Below, piece by piece: positions 16,361-24,468 of a stretch of 64,000 nucleotides of DNA; position 1 is the first letter of the stretch; each line of letters starts with the position of its first letter. The notes beneath the pieces are model-generated. The model worked only from the letters and a program-made list of their open reading frames with translations, did not search any database and was not told where the DNA came from. The translations under genes and the position numbers were made by a program. The stretch is from assembly GCA_018896025.1 (NCBI GenBank), contig JAHIND010000017.1, positions 310,001 through 374,000 of the forward strand, given 5' to 3'. This DNA comes from Pseudomonadota bacterium. Lineage in GTDB: Bacteria > Desulfobacterota > Desulfarculia > Desulfarculales > Desulfarculaceae.

Positions 16361-18458
16361 GGTGACCTTCCTTTTTCTTGAGCCTTTGCAGGCGCACCAG
16401 GCGGGCGTAGAGCCCATCTAGGTCCATCAGCTCCAAATGCTTTCCCTGCTCCACCACCCGGCCCTGGTGCATCACCAATATATTGTCCGCCCGCTGTATG
16501 GTGGACAAGCGGTGGGCCACCACCAGGCTGGTGCGCCCGGCCATGACCCGCGGCAGGGCCTTTTGAATCAAACGCTCGCTCACCGGGTCCACACTGCTGG
16601 TGGCCTCGTCCAAAACCAGCACCCGAGGCTCCCCAGCCACGGCCCGGGCCAGGGCCAAAAGCTGGCGCTGTCCCGCGCTGAGGCGGCGGGCCCCCTCGCC
16701 GAGCTGGGTGTTCAGACCGTGCTCCAGATGGCCCACGAACTCGGAGGCACCGCTGACTTCCAGGGCCCGTTGCAAGTGCTCCTGGTCCACCTCGGGGCGG
16801 TGCAGGGTGATGTTGTCCTTCACCGTGCCCGAGAGCAAAAACACCTCCTGGGACACCAGGGCCACCCGCTTGGCCAGATCCCTCCGGTCCATGTCCCTCA
16901 GGTCCACCCCGTCGATGACCACGCTGCCCTGGTCTGGGTCGTAAAAACGCATGAGCAGATTGACCAGGCTGGTCTTGCCCGCGCCGGTGGGGCCCACCAC
17001 GGCCCAGCTCTGGCCGGGCGGGATCACCAAGTTTAGCTCGTGCACCACGGGGCGGTCCGGCTCGTAGCCGAAGGTGACCCCGCGAAACTCCACCTGGCCC
17101 GGCCCCGGCTTTTCCGGCGCGGGGGTGCGGGGCGCGGGCAGGGCCTCCTGGTTGTCCAGCAGGTGGAAGATGCGCTCGCCCGAGGCCATGGCCGCCTGCA
17201 TGATGTTGTACTTCTCGGCCAGGTCGCGCACCGGGCGGAAGAACATCTGCATGTAGGCGATAAAGGCCACCAGGGTGCCCAGGCTGAGTTGGTCCTGTAT
17301 CACCCGGCCGCCGCCGTAGTAGATGATCAGCGCCATGGCCAGGGAGCTAAGTAGCTCGGTGATGGGCAGGAACACGGTGAAGACCTTGACCTGGCGCATG
17401 CCCGCCGCAAAGTAGCCGTCGTTCAGCTCGCGGAACTGCTTCTGCCCGGCCTTCTCGGCCCTAAACAGCTTGATTACCGCCAGGCCGTCCAGGGTCTCGC
17501 TGAGCCAGCTGTTTATGCGCCCCAGATGGCCCTGCAAGCGGCGGAAGGCGTCCCGGGCCAGGCGGGAGAAGGCCCAGGCCAAAGCGCCCACCACCGGAGT
17601 CAGGACCAGGCACACCAGGGCCAGGTAGAAGTCCAGCCACAAGAGCACCACCACGATGCCCGCGATGACGAAGAAGTCCTGGAACAGCGAGACAAGGGCG
17701 CTGGTAAACATCTCGTTGAGGTTCTGGATGTCGTTGGTCAGGCGGGTGACCAGCTTGCCCACCGGGTTACGGTTGTAGAAAAACTCGTCGCGGCCCAGCA
17801 GGTGGCGGTAGAGCTGTTGGCGCATGGCCAACATCATCTCCTGACCGGTGCGCTCCAGGAGCATGGTCTGGAAATAGCCCAGGGTGAAGACCCCGGCGGC
17901 GGCCAGCAAAAACAGCAGGGCCAGGCGAGCCAGGCCCCAGGCGTCCGGGGTGCGCAGGGCACGCAGCTCATTGCCGGGCAGCCGGGCCAGGTCCGGGGTG
18001 GCGATGACCCAACGCTCCCCGGCCTTGATGAACACCTTGGGGTGCAGCTTGGCCAGGCGCTCGGCCTCGGCGGTGGGCGGGGCCAGGTAGAAGGGATTCT
18101 CGCTCACCACCCCGGCGGCGCGCAGCTTGGCGGTCAGGCGGGGGTCCAGACTTCGCCACGCCTTCTCGGGCACGAACACCGCCTGGCCCCGACCGGGCAG
18201 GAAGGAAGCGCCCGCCTCTTGGCGCAGCTCCTGGGCCAGCTCGGGCGGGGCGTCCTGGGGCCGCACCTCCAGGGCCTGGCGCACCATGTAGTTGTCGATG
18301 GCCAGTCGGGTGATGTAGGGCATGGTCAGGTCCAGGCCCGTGGCCATGAGGGTGAGCAGCGAGGCGAACAGTATCACCGCCAGATGTGGCCGCCCGTAGG
18401 AGGCCAGGCGCTTGAGCAGCCGGAAATCGTAGGGCTTGCCGAGTTGGTCGCCCTCCAT
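16344..18458 (-). CDS. ABC exporter half-transporter with consensus Walker B and large external insert
   Basis: This 704-residue membrane-ATPase fusion is of the type IV (MsbA/BmrCD-like) class. TM1 is about residues 25-48. Residues 61-170 form a roughly 110-residue non-membrane insert before TM2 (about 175-196), so it should lie outside the inner membrane. The ATPase domain has Walker A VVGPTGAGKTS, a variant signature LSAGQ and Walker B VLVLDEATSSVD with the catalytic Glu. The start is ATG 18458 with AGGTGA upstream; the frame stays open further 5' into the upstream gene but has no credible start. It follows the partner gene at 18488 by 29 bases. Function: lipid or drug efflux, substrate unknown. 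Confidence 0.9.
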   Translation of the reverse strand: MEGDQLGKPYDFRLLKRLASYGRPHLAVILFASLLTLMATGLDLTMPYITRLAIDNYMVRQALEVRPQDAPPELAQELRQEAGASFLPGRGQAVFVPEKAWRSLDPRLTAKLRAAGVVSENPFYLAPPTAEAERLAKLHPKVFIKAGERWVIATPDLARLPGNELRALRTPDAWGLARLALLFLLAAAGVFTLGYFQTMLLERTGQEMMLAMRQQLYRHLLGRDEFFYNRNPVGKLVTRLTNDIQNLNEMFTSALVSLFQDFFVIAGIVVVLLWLDFYLALVCLVLTPVVGALAWAFSRLARDAFRRLQGHLGRINSWLSETLDGLAVIKLFRAEKAGQKQFRELNDGYFAAGMRQVKVFTVFLPITELLSSLAMALIIYYGGGRVIQDQLSLGTLVAFIAYMQMFFRPVRDLAEKYNIMQAAMASGERIFHLLDNQEALPAPRTPAPEKPGPGQVEFRGVTFGYEPDRPVVHELNLVIPPGQSWAVVGPTGAGKTSLVNLLMRFYDPDQGSVVIDGVDLRDMDRRDLAKRVALVSQEVFLLSGTVKDNITLHRPEVDQEHLQRALEVSGASEFVGHLEHGLNTQLGEGARRLSAGQRQLLALARAVAGEPRVLVLDEATSSVDPVSERLIQKALPRVMAGRTSLVVAHRLSTIQRADNILVMHQGRVVEQGKHLELMDLDGLYARLVRLQRLKKKEGHHADGD

Positions 18459-18487
18459 GTATCCAAAATCACCTGGAGGAGCCACGG

Positions 18488-20236
18488 CTAATTTTCCTCC
18501 AGCTCGGCCAGGATGGCCTGCTCGGCGAATAGGTCGTGGTAGAGCCCCTGGCGGGCCATGAGCGAGCGGTGATCGCCCTGCTCCACCAGGCGGCCCTGGT
18601 CCAGCACGTAGATGTGACTGGCAAAGGCCACGCTGCCCAGGCGGTGGCTCACCACCAAGGTGGTGCGCCCGGCGCGCAGGCGGGCCAAGTTGGCCAGGAT
18701 GCGGGTCTCGGTGCCGGTGTCCACGGCGGACAGGGGGTCGTCCAAAACCAATACCGCCGGGTTCAGAATCAAAGCCCTGGCCAAGCACAGGCGCTGGCGC
18801 TGGCCGCCGCTGAGGTTATGGGCCCGCTCGCCCAGCTCGGTCTGCAAGCCGTGGGCCAGGGCCCGCACATCATCGGCCAGCTCCGCCGCCTCCAGGGCGG
18901 CCCACATGCGCGCCTCGTCGGCGTGGGGGTCGCCCAGGGTCAGGTTGTGGGCCAGGGTGGCGGAGAACAGAAACGCCTCCTGGGGCACCTGCACCACGTG
19001 GGCCCTCAGGTCGCGCTGGGCCAGGTCCAAGACATCGATACCCTCCACGTACAACGCGCCCCTGGGCGGCTCGTACAAGCGCCCCAGCAGGCGCAGGAGG
19101 GTGGACTTGCCGCTGCCGATGGGCCCCACCACGGCGGTGAGCTGCCCGGCCGGGGCCGTCAGGCTCACCTCTGTGATGGTGTCGGCCGCCGCGCCGGGGT
19201 AGCGGTAGGTGAGGTCCCTCACCTCCACGCCCAGCTTCGGCTCCTGGGGCAGGCGGGCCGGGTGGGCCGGGTCCTGCACCGCCGGTTCGGCCGAGAGCAC
19301 CTCGCTCACCCGCCCCAAGGAGGAGCGGGCCCGCTGCAACAGGCTCACCACCCAGCCCAGGGCCATCATGGGCCAGGTGAGCATGCCCAGATAGGCGGTG
19401 AAGGCCACGAAGTCGCCGGGGGTGATCTGGCCAAACACGGCCAGGAGGCCGCCCGCGCCCACCACCACGGCCAGGCTAAGGTTGGTGAAGAAGACCATCA
19501 GGGGGAAGAACAGGGCCATGACCCTGGCTAGGCTCAGGTTTTGCCTAAGGTAGCTTCGGGCGCTCACCTCCAGGCGGCGCTCCTCGGGCTCGGCCAGGGC
19601 GTAGGTCTTGATCAGGCGCACCCCGCTGATCACCTCGCGCACCTGCTCGGTCATGGCCGAGAAGGCCTCCTGCACCTTGGTGAAGCGGGTGTGGAAACGG
19701 CGGCTCTGCTGGCGGGTGAGGATGACGATGGCCGGCATGGGCAATATGGCCAGCAGGGCCAGCAGGGGGCTGATGTAGAGCATGAAGCCGATGGCGGCCA
19801 GGCCCATGAAGGCCCCGTCCACCGCGGCCACCAGGCCGATGCCCGTGGCCATGCGGATGTTGTTCAGGTCGTTGGTGGCCCGGGCCATGATCTCGCCCGG
19901 CGGGTTGTCGTCCAAATAGCCCACGTGCATGCTTTGCAAATGGTCGAACAGCTCACTGCGCAGCACCCGCTCGGTCTCCCGGGAAAAGCCCATGAGCAGG
20001 GGCCGCCATATGACGCGCATGCACACCATGGCCAGGGCCAGACCCAGGATGCCCAGGCCGATGTACATCAGCCGCTGGGAGTCGGCCCGGCCCAGGGTCA
20101 GGTCGTCCACCGCGAACTTGATCAGGCGGGGGATGTAGAGCTGGAAGACATCCACCAGCACCAGGGCGGTGAACCCGATGCCAAGGCCCAGGGCCTTGCG
20201 CCGGGCCAGGCCGCGCAACAAGGCCCATGCGCTCAC
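18488..20236 (-). CDS. ABC exporter half-transporter with degenerate Walker B
   Basis: This 582-residue fusion has six transmembrane helices in the first 310 residues and an ATPase domain: Walker A VVGPIGSGKST (about 365), canonical signature LSGGQ (about 475) and Walker B AVLVLDDP (about 497). Asp replaces the catalytic Glu in Walker B. This is the pattern of the degenerate half of a heterodimeric exporter. Its canonical LSGGQ would complete the active site of the partner, which has the Glu. GTG is the start. The TlpA-like gene lies 31 bases upstream on the same strand, so the four genes from 21659 down to 15569 may form one transcript. Confidence 0.9.
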   Translation of the reverse strand: MSAWALLRGLARRKALGLGIGFTALVLVDVFQLYIPRLIKFAVDDLTLGRADSQRLMYIGLGILGLALAMVCMRVIWRPLLMGFSRETERVLRSELFDHLQSMHVGYLDDNPPGEIMARATNDLNNIRMATGIGLVAAVDGAFMGLAAIGFMLYISPLLALLAILPMPAIVILTRQQSRRFHTRFTKVQEAFSAMTEQVREVISGVRLIKTYALAEPEERRLEVSARSYLRQNLSLARVMALFFPLMVFFTNLSLAVVVGAGGLLAVFGQITPGDFVAFTAYLGMLTWPMMALGWVVSLLQRARSSLGRVSEVLSAEPAVQDPAHPARLPQEPKLGVEVRDLTYRYPGAAADTITEVSLTAPAGQLTAVVGPIGSGKSTLLRLLGRLYEPPRGALYVEGIDVLDLAQRDLRAHVVQVPQEAFLFSATLAHNLTLGDPHADEARMWAALEAAELADDVRALAHGLQTELGERAHNLSGGQRQRLCLARALILNPAVLVLDDPLSAVDTGTETRILANLARLRAGRTTLVVSHRLGSVAFASHIYVLDQGRLVEQGDHRSLMARQGLYHDLFAEQAILAELEEN

Positions 20237-20267
20237 AGCCTCACCTCATCACGGCGGAGAGCATGCT

Positions 20268-21659
20268 TCACCGCCCCTGGGGGGCCAGGCGGCAGGGATG
20301 GGGCAATACGAACTCCTTGCTGCGGGCCACCACGGTCTTGTACTTGCCGATGACCACGGTGATCCACACGCGCATCCGGGCCCCTTCCGGCAGCTCGGGC
20401 AGTTGGTCGCAGCGCACGAACAGCAGGTAGTCGTCCAGGAAGGTGCTGTCCACCCGGTGATAGAGCCGCTCGGCGTCGCCGCTGTCGTTCAGGGCCTTGC
20501 CCTTGGCGTCCTCGGGCCAGAGGTTCACGGTCATCCACAGGCCCTGGTCGGTGGGCAAATCGCCCAGCTCGGCGTTGACCCGGAGCATCAGTCCCGACTT
20601 GTCCTGGTACACCTCGCCGTCGGTCACCGACAGGGATTTGATGCGCCCCTGGGCCGCGTCTATGGGCACCGCCCGGTTGTCACCCTCGGCCGAGGGCGGG
20701 GCCGGAGCCGGGGCGGGAGCGGGGGCCGAAGGGGGCGTGAACTTCTGGGGCTCGGGCATGCTGCGGGCGTAGAAGCCGCCGCCCGCGCCGCACTGGCCTG
20801 CGATGGGGAAGCGGGAGCTGGAATCCACCGCCTTGCGGTTTTCGTCCAGCACCGAGATCCGGGCCACGTAGGAGGCCGAGTCGCCCAAAGGCGGCAACTG
20901 GTTGCAGGCCACGAACATCACGAAGTATTCCACCGAAACGTCGTCGATGCGCAAATACAGGGTCTTGGTCTGCCCGCCGTTTTGAGGGGCTATGTCCAGG
21001 GCCAGCCACAGGCCCCGCACCGCGGTAAGGTCGGCCACATTGACCACCGCGTGCACGTACAGGCCGTCCTGGTCCTGGTAGCGCTCGCCGTCGGTGACCC
21101 ACAGGTCCACGAAGCGGGGATCGCCCGGAAGGCGACGCTTCACTTTGGCCTGTTCAGGCTGGGGGCTTTTGGCCTTGGACAGATAGGGGCGCACCGCGTT
21201 GGCCAGGTGCAAATGAGAAACCGGCCCCTCGAAGCGGTTCACCACCACGCCTTTGGGATCTATGACCAGGGTGGTGGGCAACACCCGCACCCCGGCGTTG
21301 GCCTCGGCCCATTTCACCTCGCCCAGCACCACCGGCATCTGTAGGCCCAGGCGAGCCACGAAGGGCTTGACCATCTTGCGGCCGCCCTGGTCCACGCTGA
21401 AGGCGATGGCGCTCACCCCGCGGTCGGCGTATTTCTTGGCAAAGCTGTCCAGCTTGGGCAGGGCCCGCTTACAGGGGCCGCACCAAGTGGCGAAGAACTC
21501 CACGATGACCACCCGGCCCCGGAATTGCTCCAGGCTCAGGTTCCCGCCGTCCAAAGCGGGGAGGTCGAAGTTCAGGCGGGGCGGAGGCGCGGCCTGGGCA
21601 GGCAAGAGCATCCCCAAGAGCGCCAAGCAAATTACAAAAGCGGACAGGGCCTTAGCCAT
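20268..21659 (-). CDS. TlpA-like thioredoxin-fold protein with duplicated C-terminal domain
   Basis: This 463-residue exported protein has a signal peptide at about residues 1-23 and a TlpA/AhpC-TSA thioredoxin domain at about 28-165 with active site WCGPC (about 61). Past residue 185 there are two homologous units of about 105 residues. They begin VTDGERYQDQDGLYV (about 190) and VTDGEVYQDKSGLML (about 343), share a GLW element and end in a CNQLP or CDQLP stretch. An Ala/Pro linker separates them. The thioredoxin part likely reduces or guides disulfides in the periplasm; the repeated units are unrecognised and look like beta-rich binding domains. GGGAGG precedes ATG 21659. It leads the block containing the ABC exporter. 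Confidence 0.85.
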   Translation of the reverse strand: MAKALSAFVICLALLGMLLPAQAAPPPRLNFDLPALDGGNLSLEQFRGRVVIVEFFATWCGPCKRALPKLDSFAKKYADRGVSAIAFSVDQGGRKMVKPFVARLGLQMPVVLGEVKWAEANAGVRVLPTTLVIDPKGVVVNRFEGPVSHLHLANAVRPYLSKAKSPQPEQAKVKRRLPGDPRFVDLWVTDGERYQDQDGLYVHAVVNVADLTAVRGLWLALDIAPQNGGQTKTLYLRIDDVSVEYFVMFVACNQLPPLGDSASYVARISVLDENRKAVDSSSRFPIAGQCGAGGGFYARSMPEPQKFTPPSAPAPAPAPAPPSAEGDNRAVPIDAAQGRIKSLSVTDGEVYQDKSGLMLRVNAELGDLPTDQGLWMTVNLWPEDAKGKALNDSGDAERLYHRVDSTFLDDYLLFVRCDQLPELPEGARMRVWITVVIGKYKTVVARSKEFVLPHPCRLAPQGR

Positions 21660-21717
21660 GTAGCCTCCCTATGGTTTAACAATCAATGATAATACCATTT
21701 GTCCGGTAGGGGGCAAG

Positions 21718-21747
21718 TTGACACTCCCCCCTTTCCGCCGGTAGACT
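21718..21747 (+). promoter_or_regulatory. Candidate promoter for RNB exoribonuclease gene
   Basis: A perfect TTGACA (21718-21723) lies 18 bp from TAGACT (21742-21747), upstream of ATG 21782, within the divergent gap from the TlpA-like gene. Confidence 0.45.
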
Positions 21748-21781
21748 CATCTACCCAATCTGCCGCGAAAGTCGGAGCATA

Positions 21782-23767
21782 ATGAGCGACCCTATTGGCC
21801 AGCTAGTCGAATTCATCGAAAAAAACCGCGTTGAGCTTGGTTTGGTGGTGGCGGCCAAAAAAGGAAGGCTCAATCTGTTCACCGTGGCGGGCCGCCAGGC
21901 CTCCCTGAACACCAACCGGGTGCTGTCCATGTCCCCCGGCGCCATGGGCTCCGAAGCCCCCCGGGCGGCCCAGCAGGCATACTTGGCCGAGGTCCAAGAC
22001 TCCCGCGACAAGCTGGCCGAGCAGGTGGACGTGACCGAGCTGTGGGAGCTGGTATTCGAGGAGGCGGACCCCCTGACCTTGCGCGACCTGGCCCAGCTGG
22101 CCTTTGGTCGCCCCACCAGCGGCGACCAGATCTCGGCCACCCTGCGGGCTCTGTTCAACGAGCGCATCCATTTTCGCCTGGCCGGAAGTCAGTTCCTGGC
22201 CTACAGCCCCGAGCAGATCGAGGCCAAGCGCCTGCAGGCCGAGCGGGAGCAGGCCCGCCAGGCCCAGGTGGCCGCCGGGGTGGATTTCCTAAAGAATCTG
22301 CCGGGCGATGGCCCCCTGCCCGAAGCTCCGCCGGAGCTGGCCCGGCTGCTGGTGGACTACCTGGTGTTCCAGGAGGACTCCTCCCAGGTCAAGCTGGCCA
22401 AGGAAGTGGTGGCCGGGGCCGAGGTAGGCGGGGCCAAGAAGCTCTTCCGCCTGCTGGTGAGCCTGGGGGTGCTGGAGCCGCACCACAACCTGGAGTTGAT
22501 CCGCCAGGGCATCAGCCCAACGTTCGCCCCCGAGGCCGAGGCCCAGGCCCACGCCCTGGACCCCAACCCGGAGCACGGCGGGACGCGCACCGACCTTACG
22601 GACTTGTACACCTTCACCATAGACGGCAACTTCACCACCGATTTCGACGACGCCCTGTCCTTTGAGCCGGACGAGAACGGCGGAGGCACGGTGGGGGTGC
22701 ACATCACCGACGCCGGGGCCATCATGCCCCCGGAAGGCCCCCTGGAGGAGGAGGCGCGCCTCAGGGCCACCTCCCTGTACCTGCCCGACGACCGGCTGCC
22801 CATGCTGCCGCCGCGCCTGAGCGAAGACCAACTTTCCCTGCGCCAGGGCGAGCTGCGTCCGGGCCTTTCGGTCTTGGCTCGTTTGGACCCCGAGGGGCGG
22901 CTCATCGACTACCGCCTGGAGCGCAGCCTGCTCAGGGTGCACAAGCGCCTGACCTACGACGAGGCCGACGGCATGCTCGAAAGCGACCCCCGCCTGGCCG
23001 GGCTGCACGCCATATGCCACGCCCTGCGCCGCCGCCGGGGAGAAGCGGGAGCCTACTTCCTGCCCCTGCCCGAGGTGCTGGTGGGGGTGGACCCGGCCAC
23101 CAAGGAGGTGTGGGTGCGCCGGGTGGACCGCAACGGGCCCAGCCGGGAGATGGTGGCCGAGACCGCCATTTTGGGCAACTGGCTCTTCGCCCTGTTCCTG
23201 GCCGATTCGGGCGCGCCCGCCCTGTTCCGCACCCAGGCCAAGCCCTCGGAGCCCATCGAGGAGCGCGACCCCGGCGACATCTACCACCACTTCAAGCAGC
23301 GCCGCCTGCTGAACCGGGTGGAGATAACCACCAAGCCGGGCCTGCACTCCAGCCTGGGGGTGCATCCCTACACCCACGCCACCAGCCCCATCCGCCGCTA
23401 TCTGGACCTGGTGATGCAGCGCCAGATCGGCAGCATCCTGTGCGGCGGCCCGCCCCTGTACAGCGCCAAGGAGTTGGAAGATGTGGCCATGGAGGTGGGG
23501 CCCTCGGTGCGCCGGGCCATGCGGGTGCGCCAGGTGCGCCAGCGCTACTGGCTCTTGCAGTGGCTGCGCCAGCGCCAGGACCAGCCCCAACCGGCAGTGG
23601 TCATGGAGCGCCAGATGCGCCGCTGGCAACTGCTGCTCACCGACATCATGATGCTGGTGAACATCCCCATCCGCGCCGGGCAGGACCTTAGCCCCGGACT
23701 GGAGGTGGAGGTGATGGTGGAGCGGGTGGACCCCTTCGAAGATATTTTGCGCGTCAAGCTGGTCTAG
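21782..23767 (+). CDS. RNB-domain exoribonuclease (RNase II/R family)
   Basis: This 661-residue protein has an RNB catalytic domain from about residue 265. It opens with LYTFTIDGNFTTDFDDALSF, in which the Asp cluster binds Mg for 3'-to-5' hydrolysis of RNA. Later come YLPDDRLPMLPPRLSEDQ and, near residue 540, HPYTHATSPIRRYLDL, the typical RNB end motif. The first 250 residues are a winged-helix or cold-shock-like region not matched to RNase R. It is shorter than RNase R, and a C-terminal S1 domain is not obvious. Role: mRNA or stable RNA turnover. GGAG precedes the ATG. A hairpin lies just after the stop. Confidence 0.88.
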   Translation: MSDPIGQLVEFIEKNRVELGLVVAAKKGRLNLFTVAGRQASLNTNRVLSMSPGAMGSEAPRAAQQAYLAEVQDSRDKLAEQVDVTELWELVFEEADPLTLRDLAQLAFGRPTSGDQISATLRALFNERIHFRLAGSQFLAYSPEQIEAKRLQAEREQARQAQVAAGVDFLKNLPGDGPLPEAPPELARLLVDYLVFQEDSSQVKLAKEVVAGAEVGGAKKLFRLLVSLGVLEPHHNLELIRQGISPTFAPEAEAQAHALDPNPEHGGTRTDLTDLYTFTIDGNFTTDFDDALSFEPDENGGGTVGVHITDAGAIMPPEGPLEEEARLRATSLYLPDDRLPMLPPRLSEDQLSLRQGELRPGLSVLARLDPEGRLIDYRLERSLLRVHKRLTYDEADGMLESDPRLAGLHAICHALRRRRGEAGAYFLPLPEVLVGVDPATKEVWVRRVDRNGPSREMVAETAILGNWLFALFLADSGAPALFRTQAKPSEPIEERDPGDIYHHFKQRRLLNRVEITTKPGLHSSLGVHPYTHATSPIRRYLDLVMQRQIGSILCGGPPLYSAKELEDVAMEVGPSVRRAMRVRQVRQRYWLLQWLRQRQDQPQPAVVMERQMRRWQLLLTDIMMLVNIPIRAGQDLSPGLEVEVMVERVDPFEDILRVKLV

Positions 23768-23769
23768 CC

Positions 23770-23799
23770 AAAAAAATTCCCGGGCCGCGTGGCCCGGGA
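23770..23799. terminator. Bidirectional hairpin terminator
   Basis: TCCCGGGCC (23778-23786) pairs perfectly with GGCCCGGGA (23791-23799) across GCGT. Seven A residues at 23770-23776 give a strong T tract on the minus strand; the plus-strand side has only a broken T tract. It separates the convergent exoribonuclease and PNPOx-like genes. It contains two CCCGGG sites. Confidence 0.75.
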
Positions 23800-23866
23800 T
23801 ATCTCTTTATCGCAGATTACTCTGAAAAAGGCTCACGACCGTCTCCGCTTAGGAGGCCGCCGCTCT

Positions 23867-23988
23867 GCGGCACAGCCAGGGGTTCCTGGGCAAGGCGCTC
23901 GGCGAGTGAGGGCCGGAGCTGTAGGTAAACCTACTGCGAGGCCCGAACGACGCCGACAACGCCGCCCAGGGGCGCCTGGCGAAGCCGC
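23867..23988. repeat. Palindromic intergenic repeat, copy C
   Basis: The ends are GCGGCACAGCCAGG and CTGGCGAAGCCGC. The central hairpin TGTAGG...CCTACT-G is less perfect than in other copies. It lies four bases from the stop of the leftward PNPOx-like gene at 23993. Confidence 0.8.
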
Positions 23989-23992
23989 CCGG

Positions 23993-24466
23993 TTATTCAC
24001 CCATCTGATTCTGCTTGCCGCTTAGATGCTGCACCTCGACGCAGATCACGGCCAACCCCTTGACCTTTTCCGGCGGGAACTTCATCTCGCCGTCATAGCC
24101 GCACTGGCGGGCGATGGCCTCCAGGCCCGCGGCCTTCTCGGTCAGGTCTTCCACCAAAGCGGCCCGGCCCAGGCCCACCACGCTGCGGTAGCGGACATCC
24201 CACTTGCAGGGATTGGGCGCGCTCATCAGCTCCACATCTTCCATGACCGTCAAACTCACCCGAGGGTTGGTGGCCAGAATCTCGATCTTCAGGCCCTTGG
24301 CTCCGGTGTGCATATAGATCTTGCCGTTCAGACAGCCGTAGTTCATGTAGATGGTGTAGGGCTGACTGTCCAGGCACATGCCCAGACACAGGATGTTGCC
24401 CCGTTCCAGGATGGCCTGGGCCTGGTCGTTGATCTGCTTTTGGGGTTTGCGCAGAGGTCTCTGCAT
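23993..24466 (-). CDS. Pyridoxamine 5'-phosphate oxidase-like FMN-binding protein
   Basis: This 157-residue protein fits the FMN-binding split-barrel family: a hydrophobic strand ILCLGMCLDSQPYTIYMNY near residue 25, IYMHTGAKGLKIEILATNPRVSLTV near 50-75 and a VRYRSVVGLGRAALVED strand near 90. The group includes NimA-like nitroimidazole reductases and heme-utilisation relatives, and usually binds FMN in a dimer. It is the last gene of a leftward operon, starting two bases after the stop of the glycosyltransferase gene with AAGGAGG. True substrate unknown. Confidence 0.82.
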   Translation of the reverse strand: MQRPLRKPQKQINDQAQAILERGNILCLGMCLDSQPYTIYMNYGCLNGKIYMHTGAKGLKIEILATNPRVSLTVMEDVELMSAPNPCKWDVRYRSVVGLGRAALVEDLTEKAAGLEAIARQCGYDGEMKFPPEKVKGLAVICVEVQHLSGKQNQMGE

Positions 24467-24468
24467 GC

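Noticed and set aside
18459..18788. N-terminal extension of the second ABC exporter frame
   Set aside because: It overlaps the end of the partner gene in another frame and shows no membrane or family sequence; the credible start is ATG 18458.
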